Shown piece by piece: positions 1-10,922 of a stretch of DNA of 64,000 nucleotides (its first letter is position 1; each line of letters begins with the position of its first letter). The DNA lies in contig JACONQ010000008.1 in the NCBI GenBank assembly GCA_014281115.1, positions 2,480,001 to 2,544,000 of the forward strand, in the 5' to 3' direction. The stretch is from Laburnicola sp. R22_1 (lineage: Eukaryota > Ascomycota > Dothideomycetes > Pleosporales > Didymosphaeriaceae). A program made the translations under genes and the position numbers. The notes under the pieces were generated by a model. The model saw only the letters and a list, made by a program, of their open reading frames with translations. It searched no databases and was not told the DNA's origin.

Positions 1-2517
1 AGGATGGTATACTAAGTACTAGTTATATATTATTTACTAGTTCTATCTAATTGTTTAATTTTAATTAATCTTTATCTTTTTCCTTATAATTATTATTTCT
101 ATGAATAAACCTATAATGAAAATTAAGCTATATAGTCCTTATAGACTAAACTATAATATATATAAGTTATAGAATTTTATCCACGTAGAAAAAAAAGTTA
201 TATAGGGTCAAAGTTTCAAGAAAAAATTCCCTTAACTTTACTAAAATACCTCTAGTTAGCGCTGATTACTAAGCTCTTACTAACCTTCTATACTAAATCT
301 CCTAAACCTTCGCCCTAAAATGGTATACTTTTTATTTACATAGTGTTAAAACTCACCTAGTTATATAACTTTTAAAAAGGTATCTTTTTACTAGGCGCTT
401 TTTTTGTGTGTCATCCTACTGTAGTTTGCTAACACTTATAGCTTTAGTATCTATTCTTAGTATAATGCTCTTTTCTTTTAGGACTATAATAAGCTCTCTC
501 CTAAACGCACAGTTTAACTTTAAAAAAATAGTGTTTTCCTATCCTTTAAAGTCTTCCTAGAATAATTCTAAGAAAGCTATCCCTTTTTAATATAACGCAT
601 AATAATTAGTAATAGTATATACTGCGTATAATTATATTTCTAATAAAAAGGGATTATTTACTCGATTAATCTTATTCTTCTAGTACTTAGGTCTTATTTT
701 CTTACGCAGTATTACCTCTAATATTCCTATCTCTTTAGTATACTTATTATACAGTCTAGTATATTTAGATATATTAGTATTATCTTATAAGGCAGAGGTA
801 GTAAAGGCGGGAGCTTTATGTAAAGTAGTAGTAGGGATAGTTATTACATAACTAGTTTATTTAATAGGTTAGTTATATAAAGAGTTGCGCTTTATTAAAG
901 TTTATTATTATCTAACTATATATTTATATAGTTACTAGTAGTATGCTTAGTGTACTATCTGCTCTTAAATTTTATATAATAGCAATATCTACTTACTATC
1001 TTAACAAAAAGGTTAATCTACTATCCCTGTAGATAAGAATAGGTTTTTATATCGTATACAATTGCTTTCTTTATTTTGTATAGTAGTAATAGTTACTTAC
1101 TAACTCTATAAAGGTTTAATCTGCTATTCTCTTGCGTATAAAAGACAAAGTATAATAAAACAAATTATATAGCTAATAATAACTTATATAATCTATCTTT
1201 ACTTTTACTAATTCGCAGTTAAGGGTTATTTAACTACTAATTAGTATTAAATAAACTCTATAGCTAGCTATATAAATATTAATATCTAATACTCTATATT
1301 AGTAAGTATAGAGGGTGTATAGAATAATTATATAAAGAAAGAAAATAATATAATAGAACTAACTTAGTATTAATTACTTGTCTCTAAAGAGGTTGCAAGT
1401 AGAAAGGAGAAGATTCTATAGCGTATAGGCTGTAGCGTATAGGCATTATATAATCCTATATAATGCTATTATGCGATAATAATAAAATCTTAATACCTTT
1501 AGGTGTCCTTGCCCGTATAGTGTACAGACATTTATATTATTTTTATATATTTATATATTATGTTTAGTCCCTTTATAGTTTCTATAGTACTATAGAGCTA
1601 GTTAGGCACTTTTTTAATTACTACTACTATAAGCCTTCTTTAACTACTTAGTAGCTATAAAGGCCTTAGTAGCTACTTAGGCTATTGCCTTACTATACTT
1701 TATAGTGCTACCTTACTAGATCTACTTATATTTATATATTTTCCTTTTAATTATTACTACTAATTGCTTTTTAAGCTTAGTAATTTAGGCTACTTAAAGT
1801 GCATTTTAATATAGTATTAGTTTACTATCTTTTATAAGCTAAAAGAAGCTAGTTTAGGCTATAATTAGTAATTAAGTAAAGAAATTGCTTACTAGTCTTA
1901 ACTAAGATCTAAACTTATATATATTGCTTAGTGTCTTTAACTACTATAGTGTTTCCTATAGTAGGGGTGCTAGTAGGGTACGTAGCTATACTTTAAGGCA
2001 ATCTAACACTACCTACGCATTAATAGAAATAAGGCCTAATACCTTAAAAACCTTATAATAGTTCTTCTTTATAAATATATTAAAAACGCGTCTTTAAAAG
2101 CTAGGAGAAAGCCTTTCTTATTAATATAAAAGACGCGCCTATATACTAAGTCTCTAATATACTAAGAGTACTTACGCTTTAATAGTCAGAAATAAACTAT
2201 ATTAAGTAGCTAGAGGATATATAATAAGTAAGGTAGTATATAAAAAGTAAGAATTGTATTTTTAAAATAGTAGTCCTTAAAATTCTAGTTAAGGTAGCTC
2301 TTATAGCTATTTAAAATAAGCAGCCTATATACTTCTACCTAATACGCCTTTATATAGTATATATTAAAATACTTTAGCTACTTTAGACTAAGCGCATTAT
2401 TAGTTTAGCTATTTTTAGAGACTAAGAGCTTCTAATTACGTAGTATATTTGCCTTTTTATACTATATAGATATATAGACGCGTTTCTTATAGATAATAAA
2501 TAGTAAAATTATATACT

Positions 2518-2680
2518 TAGTGGTTAGCTTCCCGAACGCCATTTTTAACTTTTTTTTTAGTTTGAGGTTAAAGTAGATTAAGATAGAAGGTTATATATAC
2601 TATATACAGTATCTAATTCTAATTAAAAACTAACCTTAAATATATAATAACATAATAATAGTTTAAACTTTAAACTTACT
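2518..2680 (-). repeat. Repeat family R3, copy 1
   Basis: About 160 bp whose reverse complement aligns with 4648-4800 and 9064-9222 through a shared core around ATTAGGTACTRTATATAGTA, followed by CCTTCTATCTTAA. Differences are mainly C/T and G/A, as expected from RIP. This copy keeps the most GC-rich terminus (GGCGTTCGGGAAGC on the minus strand), so it may be the least mutated end. The family is not identified. Confidence 0.65.
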
Positions 2681-3690
2681 TATATCTTGCCTATAGCCTA
2701 TAAGCTTCTAATCTATATAATATTTACTTACGCTATATATAGCCTACCTAGATTATTACTATTACTATTATTAACTATCTACTTGCTTAAATAAGCTAAC
2801 TTAATAGTAATAATAGCTAGGAGAATCTTGCAAATCTATGCAACGCTGTTACTACCTTATAGCTTATTAATAAATACCTTATTATTCTTCTTTTATATTC
2901 TCTACTAAAGAATCCTATTACTAATAAGAAGTAATTACTTTTACTAGAGTAGGAATTTAACCATATAGTCCTTTGTAAACTAGATAAGCTACTAACCTAA
3001 TTAGTATACTAGGACTACTTTATAGATAGTTAAATATATCTACCCCTTATACTAAAAGAGTATCTAATAGATAAAATTAAACTCTAGCGTAGTTACCTTA
3101 ATAGCAGCGGCGCGAATCTTTAGTATATACTCTTTAATAGCGGCAAGTACTTCTTTAAGAATAATATTAATATATTAGAAAAGTTTTTCTGCTTAACTAT
3201 ACGAATCGTGCGCAGACATACGTAGACTTACGCATTTGTGCGCATTTTTGTATAAGCAATTTACTAGCATAAAAATGCTTAGAGATGTATAGACATGCGC
3301 AGACTTGCGCAGATACTATATATAAATAGTCTAAATAAGTAATTTCTTTAAAGCTTTATAACTTTTTTACTAGTAAAGCTATAATTTTAATTTTTTAATA
3401 GATTTATAGAGAGAATACTACTCTTTAATTATTTAATTTAACAATACTGTTTTTATTATATAATTAGTTAGTAATTAATAAAAAACTCTTTATTTTACTA
3501 GTTATTATATATATATTACGTAATATTATTATTATATAAATTTTTAAAAAGTTATAATAATAATAAAGTAGTTAACAAGTTATTAAAGTTTAAACTTTTT
3601 ACAATAGTGTTCTTTGCTAAGCCACTAATTTTCGCCTAATCTAATTCTTTTAAATAATTATAAAACTATATTTTTTCTATTTTTAAATCT

Positions 3691-3820
3691 ATGTGGCGTT
3701 AAATTAACTATCTAGAGGTAGCACAACAAAGGCTTTTATCTTAAATAATATAATAAAAAAAGCAGGGCCCCCTACTTAGTAATTAAAGAAAGTGTAAAAA
3801 GGTGGTTATAAAAATGCGCG
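3691..3820 (-). repeat. SR1 copy A
   Basis: About 130-bp SR1 unit, sense on the minus strand (see 53528-53655 for the family description). It starts TGTGGCGTTAAATTAAC on the plus strand. It is directly followed by the R2 sequence, and no target duplication is visible, so it probably spread as part of the larger SR1+R2 block. Confidence 0.8.
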
Positions 3821-4135
3821 TTTAAACTACTAAGTAAGCTTAGTAGTCTTAGCGTAAGACTGCTCCTATAAGCAAAATTTTTACAAAGAGGCTACTTAGA
3901 ACTTTAGAGGATAAAACTAGGCGCGGTCACGCTATAAGCTATCTTCTTTACTATTCTAATTATTGCAAATAATATAAGTTAACATATTAATAAATATATG
4001 CTATTTCTTATAAGTAGGATAAGGTTAATATATACTAAATATACTATTACTCAATTACTATATTAAGGTTATTCTTAACAAATCTCCTACTATCTCTCTA
4101 CGCTCTACTATTTATCTAGATATTAATATTATTTC
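3821..4135 (+). repeat. Repeat family R2, copy 1
   Basis: About 310 bp joined to SR1 copy A. It aligns with 6810-7145 in the same orientation and with 5225-5577 inverted, sharing stretches around TTTAAACTACTAAGTAA, AATAATATAAGTTAA and TAATATATACTAAATATAC. It is AT-rich with transition-type differences. Coding content is not recognisable. Confidence 0.65.
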
Positions 4136-4647
4136 TAAAGAAGTACTTGCTACTATTAAAGAGGATATACTATAGTTTTGCGGCGCTACTACTAAGGTAA
4201 TAACGCTAAAGTTTTATTCTATTTATAAGATAATTGTTTATAAGAGCCTAATATACCTAACTATTTAAAAGGCGATTCTTATATACTAGCTAAATTAGCA
4301 GCTTATCTAGTTCTTAAACACTAGTAAGCCTATATTCCTACTCTAGTAAAAGCAATTACTCCTTATTAGTAATAGAATTCTCTAGTAGAGGATATAAGAG
4401 AATAATAAGATGTTTATTAATAAGCTATAAGATAGTAAGAGTATTATATAAATCTACAAGATCCTCCTAGCTATTATTATTGCTATTAAGTTAGCTTATC
4501 TAAGTAAGTATGCTGCGTAAGTAGTATGCGAGCATAGATAACTATAACTAATAATAGTAGTGACGATAAGCTAGATGTGCTATGTACGCTATAAGTAAAT
4601 CTTATATTAGAACTAAAAGCTTATAGGTATTAGAGGGTGCGAGTAAG

Positions 4648-4800
4648 TTTAAACTATTATTATATTACTAGATATTTAAGGTTAGTCTTTAATTAAAATT
4701 AGGTACTATATATAGTAGTATATAATAACCTTCTATCTTAACTTTCTTTAATATTAAACTAAAAAAATAGATTAAACAAGGTATTTAGTAAGCCAATATT
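4648..4800 (+). repeat. Repeat family R3, copy 2
   Basis: Direct-orientation match to the R3 core, with GGTTAGTCTTTAATTAAAAT and AACCTTCTATCTTAACTTTC. It ends in AAGCCAAT where copy 3 has AAGCCGAC, a difference of the RIP type. Confidence 0.65.
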
Positions 4801-5224
4801 TTAAACCTATAAAACTTAGAATTTAGGATTAGGTAGAAGTTTTATATAATACGCTATTAATTAGTACTATTATATTAACTAGTAATTACTATCTAGTAAG
4901 AGACTTTAACTTTATACTTTAAATAATCTTTTTTTAAAAAGCTTACTAAGTAGCTTACTAAGCTTTTTTTTAAATTCTAGCCAATTAAAAAGCTTTATTT
5001 GCTAATTAATTAGCATTATTTTAATAGCATAGGTGCTATAGGTGCCCTGTATACTCTAGGTACTATAGGGGCATAGGTACGTATCCTTACGCAACCTTAC
5101 GTATGCGCACACTAAGAAAAAAGTAATATTGCTAGTGCGCTTTAAACGTATTTAGTGCGTAAGTATGCGTAGGCGTGCTTAGAGCTGCTTAGGTGCCCTA
5201 GGTGCTTATGCTCGCTTAAAACTT

Positions 5225-5577
5225 TTCCTAATATATCTAGATAAATAGTACTAGTAGGGTGTAAAGAGATAGTAGGAATTTTATTAAGAATAACCTTAAT
5301 ATAGTAATAAAGTAATAGTGTATCTAGTATATATTATTATTATTCTACTACTTATAAGAAATAGTATATATTTATTAATATATTAACTTATAGTATTTAT
5401 AGTAATCTAAATAGTAGTTTATAACTTAGAATAGTAAAAAAGAATAGATAACTATAGTATTACTGCGCTAAAGTTTTATTTCTCTTCTAAAGTTCTAAGT
5501 AGCCTTTTCTTATAAATTAACTTTGTATATAGAAGCTATGTGCGCTAAGACTAATAAGCTCGCTTAGCAGTTTAAAC
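5225..5577 (-). repeat. Repeat family R2, copy 2 (inverted)
   Basis: Its reverse complement follows the same order of motifs as 3821-4135 and 6810-7145, and it is joined to SR1 copy B. The three SR1+R2 blocks therefore form one inverted and two direct copies within about 3.5 kb. Confidence 0.65.
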
Positions 5578-5709
5578 GCGCTTTTTTATAATTATATTAC
5601 CTTTTTACGCTCTTTTTAATTACTAAGTAGGGGTTTCTACTTTTTTATTATATTATTTAAGATAAAAGCCTTTGTCGTTCTACTCCTAGGTAGTTAATTT
5701 AACAATACA
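5578..5709 (+). repeat. SR1 copy B
   Basis: Sense-strand SR1 copy running from CGCGCTTTTTTATAATTA to TAATTTAACAATACA. Flanking CTTAGCAGT (left) and CTTAGTAGT (right) may be a RIP-altered 9-bp target duplication. Confidence 0.75.
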
Positions 5710-6474
5710 TACTTAGTAGTGTAGATACTCTAAATAACTATAATTTACTTATAATTATCTAGCTAGATAAGGTTAAGTTATATACGCCTCTCTACGCCTA
5801 TAATAACCTTTATTAAGCTAATAATGCCTATTTAGAAGCTAGTCTTATTAAGGTTATATATATTATTATTATAGATACTATACTAGGCTTTAGTGTCCTC
5901 TACTAGCTTAAACTACGCGCTAATTATTTCTAGATCTTTCTATAATATTCTCTACCTATTCTTTACTTAATTAAATACTATCTTAAGCTTATCTAAATAT
6001 ATTACAAATCTCTTAGCCTAGTACTTACTAACTAGCTTACTAATACGCACACCTAGTACTTTATTAGCTATATTTATTACCTTATATAGCTAGGGCGTAA
6101 ATTCTTACAAATTAAGATTAAGAATATATTAAATAATTATCTACTCTTTAGTTATAGTAAGCTTATAGTAGGTGTTATAACTTTCTAGGCAATGCGTAAT
6201 TTTATTATATTAGCTAGTTAATATTAAAGGAGGCATATTAAATATCTTAGCAGCGCGTTAGAGGCTTTTAAATTAATAATTATTATAGGTAGAAAGCGCA
6301 AGCTAAATTCTACCTTTTTTTATTAGAGAATTGCGCGTTTAATTATTAAGATATATTATATTAAGAGGGCAATAGGTGCTGCTAAGCTTTTTTAACTAGC
6401 TTGGTGGGTTAACTAGCTTAGTAGTAGAATATATTATCTATTTATAGTTAACCTAACCTTTTATAAATTATAAG

Positions 6475-6600
6475 CGCTTTTTTATAATTACCTTTTTTAC
6501 ACTCTTTTTAATTACTAAGTAAAGGACTTTGCTTTTCTTATTATATTATTGAAATAAAAGCCTTTATTATTCTACTCCTAGGTAGATAATTTAACAACAT
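6475..6600 (+). repeat. SR1 copy C with target duplication
   Basis: 126-bp copy. The 12-bp direct repeat ATAAATTATAAG lies immediately before it (6463-6474) and immediately after it (6601-6612), which fixes both element ends. Confidence 0.85.
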
Positions 6601-6675
6601 ATAAATTATAAGACTTAATAGTAAGTATAACTAAAGTTAAATAGCTATAATTAAAATACTTTTCTACATCTATAA

Positions 6676-6809
6676 TGTGTTATTAAATTAACTACCTAGG
6701 GGTAGAATAATAAAGGCTTTTATCTTAATAATATAATAAAAAAGTAAAGCCCCTACTTAGTAATTAAAAAGAGTATAAAAAAGGTAATTATAAAAAAGCG
6801 TATTTAAAC
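6676..6809 (-). repeat. SR1 copy D
   Basis: Antisense SR1 copy beginning TGTGTTATTAAATTAAC on the plus strand and continuing directly into R2 at 6810. No clear target duplication is visible, as for copy A. Confidence 0.75.
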
Positions 6810-7145
6810 TACTAAGTAAACTTAGTAGTTTTAGCACGCATAGCTCTTATATATAAAGCTAATTTATAAAAAGACTATAGTTAGAACTTTAGAAAAGGGA
6901 TAAAACTTTAGCGTAGTAACGCTATAAGCTATTTTCCCTTGCTATTTAAATTATTATAAATAATATAAGTTAATATATTAATAAATACGTACTACTATAC
7001 TTATAAGTAGGATAAAGATAATATATACTAAATATACGTTTATTACTTTATTACTATATTAAAGTTATTTTTAATAAATCTCTTATTGCTATTTATATCT
7101 CTCTACGCCCTACTATTTACTTAAATATTAATAATAAATTATTTA
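6810..7145 (+). repeat. Repeat family R2, copy 3
   Basis: Direct-orientation relative of 3821-4135, with the same motif order from TTTAAACTACTAAGTAA to CTCTCTACGCCCTACTATTT. It is degenerate by transitions. Confidence 0.65.
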
Positions 7146-8364
7146 ATACTAATATACTTACTAACACTAAAAGTATATACTAAAGATTTATACTACTACT
7201 ATTAAAGTAACTATTAAAGATCTTTGTTGTGTTAAGATTCTAACTAAGGTTAAATTCGTACTATACATAGAGAGGAGTAAAACAGAAGGCACTAAAATCT
7301 AGTATCTAGAATATAGTAGTAGTAACAAAATATACACAAAATAATAATAATTTTATTATTAATATTTTATATAGTAGTATTACTAATAGTAGTTAATAGA
7401 TAGTCTACTATCTAGCATAACTAAGTTACATATTATCTCTTAACTAGTAAACTATTAGAGAGCTATAGTAGAGCTACGCAAAGTTACAACTATAGTTTGC
7501 TATATATATAGTGTATAAGTCAGCCTACTTTTATAATATCTATAATATCTAAAAATTCTTTCTCTTTAACTTACACAATACTAAGTCTTTTAAATCTAAC
7601 TCTTTATTATATATAGTAATGCAATACCTTTCTAATATTCTAAAATTGCGTTATCTAATACCTATAGTTAGATAACTACTAAAGAATTTCAAACTAGTAT
7701 GGATAACTAGCTAGGTAATATTAGCTATCTAGCCTACCTACTATAAAATATAGTTTAATAGACAGGACTATTAAAAAACTAGATTAATTACACTATTCTA
7801 AAGGTTTCACCTAATAATTTATTTAGGCTATATATAATCTTTACGTAAATTTAGATCTTTAAGTGCTAGGCTATTCTTTTATATAAAGGCCTAGACAGAG
7901 ATATAGTAACCTTTATAAGAAAATAATAGCACCTTACTATTATATTACTAGTAAGACTAGAGGATAAAATAAAATATAGTAGTAGGCGCCTACTAGAGAA
8001 GGAAAGGGTATTTTTATATATTACTAAAGTGTGCGCACATAGCTATAGTAAAAAAAGCTTCTTATAGTAGTTAATATTATGTAGACATATAATAATAATA
8101 AGTAAGGTTAGTAGTTAAAAGGTAATAAGGGTAAAGATAAGCAGTAGTAGCAGCAGTAGTAAAAGTATAAAGGAGATAAATAGTAGTAGTAAGGTTTTAA
8201 AGGGCAGTATATAGCTCGATAGTTATAAGAGAAGATTTACTATAGAAGAGAGTTAATAAGCTAGTTAGGTTAGTTACTATTATAATTATTATTATTGTTT
8301 ATAGTAAAAAATATTATTAAAGAAATTATTAATTACGTAACACAGTGGTTAGTTAAACCGCCAG

Positions 8365-8399
8365 CCTAGGATCACGTGATATTACGGATTAATCCTAGG
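8365..8399. repeat. Short palindrome with ATCACGTGAT core
   Basis: CCTAGGAT at the left and ATCCTAGG at the right form an 8-bp inverted repeat across 35 bp. Next to the left arm is a perfect ATCACGTGAT palindrome containing a CACGTG E-box core. It is a small GC-richer island inside the AT-rich block. Function unknown; it may be only a relic of an element terminus. Confidence 0.5.
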
Positions 8400-8680
8400 A
8401 AAGAAATGAAAGTAACTATATTAAAGTCTTATTTTATTTATTAAATATTTATTTAGCGTAAGAGGTAAATATACTGAACTATTTATAAGGTAGTCTTAGT
8501 ATACTAGTTAGGTTAATAACTTATTTAGTTTATAAAGAACTATAAGATTTAATTTTTACTTTAGTAAATATAATTACTTTTTATTAGTAATAGAATTTAA
8601 AAGAGAAGGTAAAAGTAGAAAATAAGGTATTTACTAGTATTAATAATCTTTAGTATAATAAAAGCGTTATATAAATCTAT

Positions 8681-8779
8681 CTCTTTTTTAATTACTAAGC
8701 AGGGGCTCTGTTCTTTTTATTATATTATTTAAGATAAAAGCCTTTACTATTCTACTACTAGGTAGTTAATCTAACAACA
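8681..8779 (+). repeat. SR1 copy E, 5'-truncated
   Basis: Starts inside the consensus at CTCTTTTTTAATTACTAAGC and runs to the normal end at TAACAACA. The 13-bp repeat TATATAAATCTAT flanks it at 8668-8680 and 8780-8792. Truncation is therefore part of the insertion, not later loss. Confidence 0.85.
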
Positions 8780-8936
8780 TATATAAATCTATAAGATTCT
8801 TCTAGCTATTATAACTATATTAGCTTATCTAAATAAGTAGATAGTTAATAATAATAATAGTAATAATCTAGGTAGACTATATATAGTATAAGTAAATATT
8901 ATATAGATTAGAAGCTTATAGGGTATAGATAAAGTA

Positions 8937-9050
8937 TGTGGCGTTAAATTAACTACCTAGGAATAGCACGACAAAGGCTTTCATCTCAAATAACATGACA
9001 AAAAAGCAGAGCCTCCTGCTTAGTAATTAAAAAGAGCGTAAAAAAGGTAA
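8937..9050 (-). repeat. SR1 copy F, 5'-truncated
   Basis: One of the least mutated copies, with TGTGGCGTTAAATTAAC and CATCTCAAATAACATGAC intact. The 11-bp repeat TAGATAAAGTA flanks it (8926-8936 and 9051-9061). It lacks the last 15 or so bases of the full-length 5' end. Confidence 0.85.
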
Positions 9051-9063
9051 TAGATAAAGTATA

Positions 9064-9222
9064 AGTAAGTTTAAAGTTTAAACTATTATTATAATATTAA
9101 ATATTTAAGATTAGTTTTTAATTAAAATTAGGTACTATATATAGTATATATATCCTTCTATCTTAATCTACTTTAATTTTAAATTAAAAAAAGATTAAAA
9201 AAGATATTTGGCAAGCCGACTA
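9064..9222 (+). repeat. Repeat family R3, copy 3
   Basis: Same orientation as 4648-4800, starting AAGTTTAAACTATTATTAT and ending near GGCAAGCCGAC. It begins right beside the right-hand target duplication of SR1 copy F. Confidence 0.65.
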
Positions 9223-9300
9223 TGTCTATAATAGTAGGAGAAATAACTACTATTATTTATAATCTTTTTATTAGAAACCTCTTAGTTATAAAATATATTT

Positions 9301-9420
9301 TTTTATACTCTTTTTAATTACTAAGCAAAGGGCTCTGCTTTTTATATTATATTATATTATATTATATTATATTATTTAAGATAAAAGTCTTTATTTTCTT
9401 ACTTCTATATAGATTTAATT
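9301..9420 (+). repeat. SR1 copy G with internal TATAT expansion
   Basis: Follows the SR1 consensus (CTTTTTAATTACTAAGC, then GCTCTGC). It contains an expanded TTATA run at about 9342-9375 and a mutated end, and its target duplication is not clear. Confidence 0.7.
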
Positions 9421-9506
9421 AATACTATATATATATAAATACTATAAGTAAAATAGCTTTATAGCTTTACTATATAGCAGAAGTCTAGATAGTGAATCTA
9501 CGCTGT

Positions 9507-9590
9507 GGTGAGGGACCATAAGCGAGGATTTTAGTCTAGAAATAAGCGAAAACTTAGACTCCTTAGCGAGTTCGAATCTCGCCCTCTCCC
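9507..9590 (+). tRNA. tRNA-like sequence or Pol III relic (84 nt)
   Basis: The 3' half is a convincing T arm: GCGAG / TTCGAAT / CTCGC, containing the B-box core GTTCGAATC. Next come CCTCTCC, which pairs 6 of 7 with GGTGAGG at 9507-9513, and a T run at about 9598. The D and anticodon arms do not fold canonically, and AGTCTA/TAGACT makes an extra hairpin. The length is compatible with a class II tRNA. It could be a decayed tRNA, a tRNA-derived SINE head or a chance fold. No anticodon is assigned. Confidence 0.35.
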
Positions 9591-9649
9591 CCTCTGGTTT
9601 TTAAACACTAAAAAACCAATCTTTGTGGATAAGAAGAAAAGTAGCCTAA

Positions 9650-9840
9650 ATAAGCTAGTATCTCTAATAATTGAGAAATTTCTAACTATTTGAGCTAGTC
9701 TTAACTAAGTTACTAGATTATACTTATAGGACGGGAAAGCTATTAGCAAGTACCTCTAATAATTAAGAAATCTTTAACTAGTTACTAGTCTTAATAAGTT
9801 ATTAAGATTTAAACTTATAGGACAAGAAAGTTAATTAAGG
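9650..9840 (+). repeat. Tandem duplication of about 95 bp
   Basis: Two adjacent, related segments each contain CTCTAATAATT, a CTAGTCTTAA-like stretch and ACTTATAGGAC(G/A)(G/A)GAAAG. They differ by scattered transitions. Noncoding. Confidence 0.55.
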
Positions 9841-10199
9841 AATATTACTATCTTCTAATTTAGGAAAAACTTTGTTAGAAATTTTAATTCACGCTTTAAA
9901 TAGATAATAGGCCACTAGTGTTAGTTTTCTCTTAACCCCCTTTAAAGGGCTTTTTTCACTAGGGGAAAGTGCCCCTCGTCCACTTGTACGATTTGCCTGT
10001 GGCTGTATTTACTTTATAGAAAATTTAGAAGCAATAGAAATATTAATAATAGCTTTACTATTAGTAATAAAATTATAATTAACTAAATTAATAAGTAGTA
10101 AAATAATAAGTATATTTAGAACTTTAAGAAATTAAAGTAAATACTTAAATAATTAATATAATTATTAACTTTAAATTATATACTATATAACACTTAATA

Positions 10200-10452
10200 T
10201 CTCCTTTTTATACTCTTTTAAGCGCATTTTTATGACTACCTTTTCACGCTTTTTTTAATTACTAAGCAGGGGGCTCTGCTTTTTTTTTGTTATGTTATTT
10301 GAGATGAAAGCCTTTGTCGTGCTACCCCTAGGTAGTTAATTTAACGCCACATACTCTTTTTAATCACTAAGTAGGGGGCTCTGCTTTTTTTATTATATTA
10401 TTTAAGATAAAAGCCTTTGTTGTTCTACCCTTAGGTAGTTAATTAACAACAC
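10200..10452 (+). repeat. SR1 copy I (older), interrupted by copy H
   Basis: The older copy starts TCTCCTTTTTATACTCTTTT, is split by copy H at 10220-10350, and resumes to TTAATTAACAACAC. The 13-bp repeat ATAACACTTAATA flanks the whole unit (10187-10199 and 10453-10465). This copy lies at the boundary between the AT-rich block and the gene block. Confidence 0.85.
10220..10350 (+). repeat. SR1 copy H, nearly unmutated, nested in copy I
   Basis: Full-length 131-bp copy, from AGCGCATTTTTATGACTACC to TTAACGCCAC. ATACTCTTTT occurs at 10210-10219 and 10351-10360 as a 10-bp target duplication inside copy I. High GC retention suggests a recent insertion that largely escaped RIP. Confidence 0.88.
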
Positions 10453-10465
10453 ATAACACTTAATA

Positions 10466-10922
10466 AAGTACTACATAATAGATCTGTATTAAAGATCTAG
10501 AAGATGATTAATGACTGCAAGCTTCCCCAGCAAAAAGTATTCCACGAGCTGGGATAAGACTCTCCGATGTATCCATGCAGACATACATCCTCGGTAACGT
10601 ACAGACCACTTTGCCAGATTGTGCAGGTCGTTTGACAAGTGCGGCGATCCCTTCTGCCGAATCAATACTCCGGAACAACTTTTTGGACTAGCGGCATACC
10701 CCTGCCATGGCGTTCCACGCGGGATAATAAATTGCACCATGCGGGGAAGACACTAAACCTGTCAGGGGTGTGGTAGTTCTTCCGCAAGCTAGACCGTTAA
10801 TTTTCCGTTCTGATCGTGACTTTATTTGTTTGATATCATGATGCGCGCTGGTGCTCTAATGTAGCATTGAGTTCTAAAACAATTTCCCTCCGTTTCAGTT
10901 CTGCGATCCAGCTCTTGTCAAG
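10466..10922. other. Upstream region of the GH43 gene
   Basis: Balanced-composition sequence between the AT-rich block and the GH43 start. An antisense frame of 83 codons near 10489-10740 has no recognisable domain and is not called. The immediate 5' region (10800-10922) is pyrimidine-rich and ends GTCAAGATG. No clear TATA box is visible. Confidence 0.5.

Larger units (their letters stand above)
1..10465. other. AT-rich, RIP-decayed repeat block
   Basis: No open gene is visible. The sequence is strongly AT-rich with abundant TpA and few CpA steps, which is the expected end product of RIP in Pezizomycotina. Recognisable inside it are copies of three repeat families, listed separately, a tRNA-like sequence and a duplicated segment near 9650. 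Stretches such as 7240-8340 look like decayed retrotransposon sequence, but no protein domain can be read. The block ends abruptly at an SR1 copy, after which base composition becomes balanced. Confidence 0.9.

Noticed and set aside
10489..10740. 83-codon minus-strand frame upstream of GH43
   Set aside because: No domain or homologue-like pattern; lies in a promoter region.
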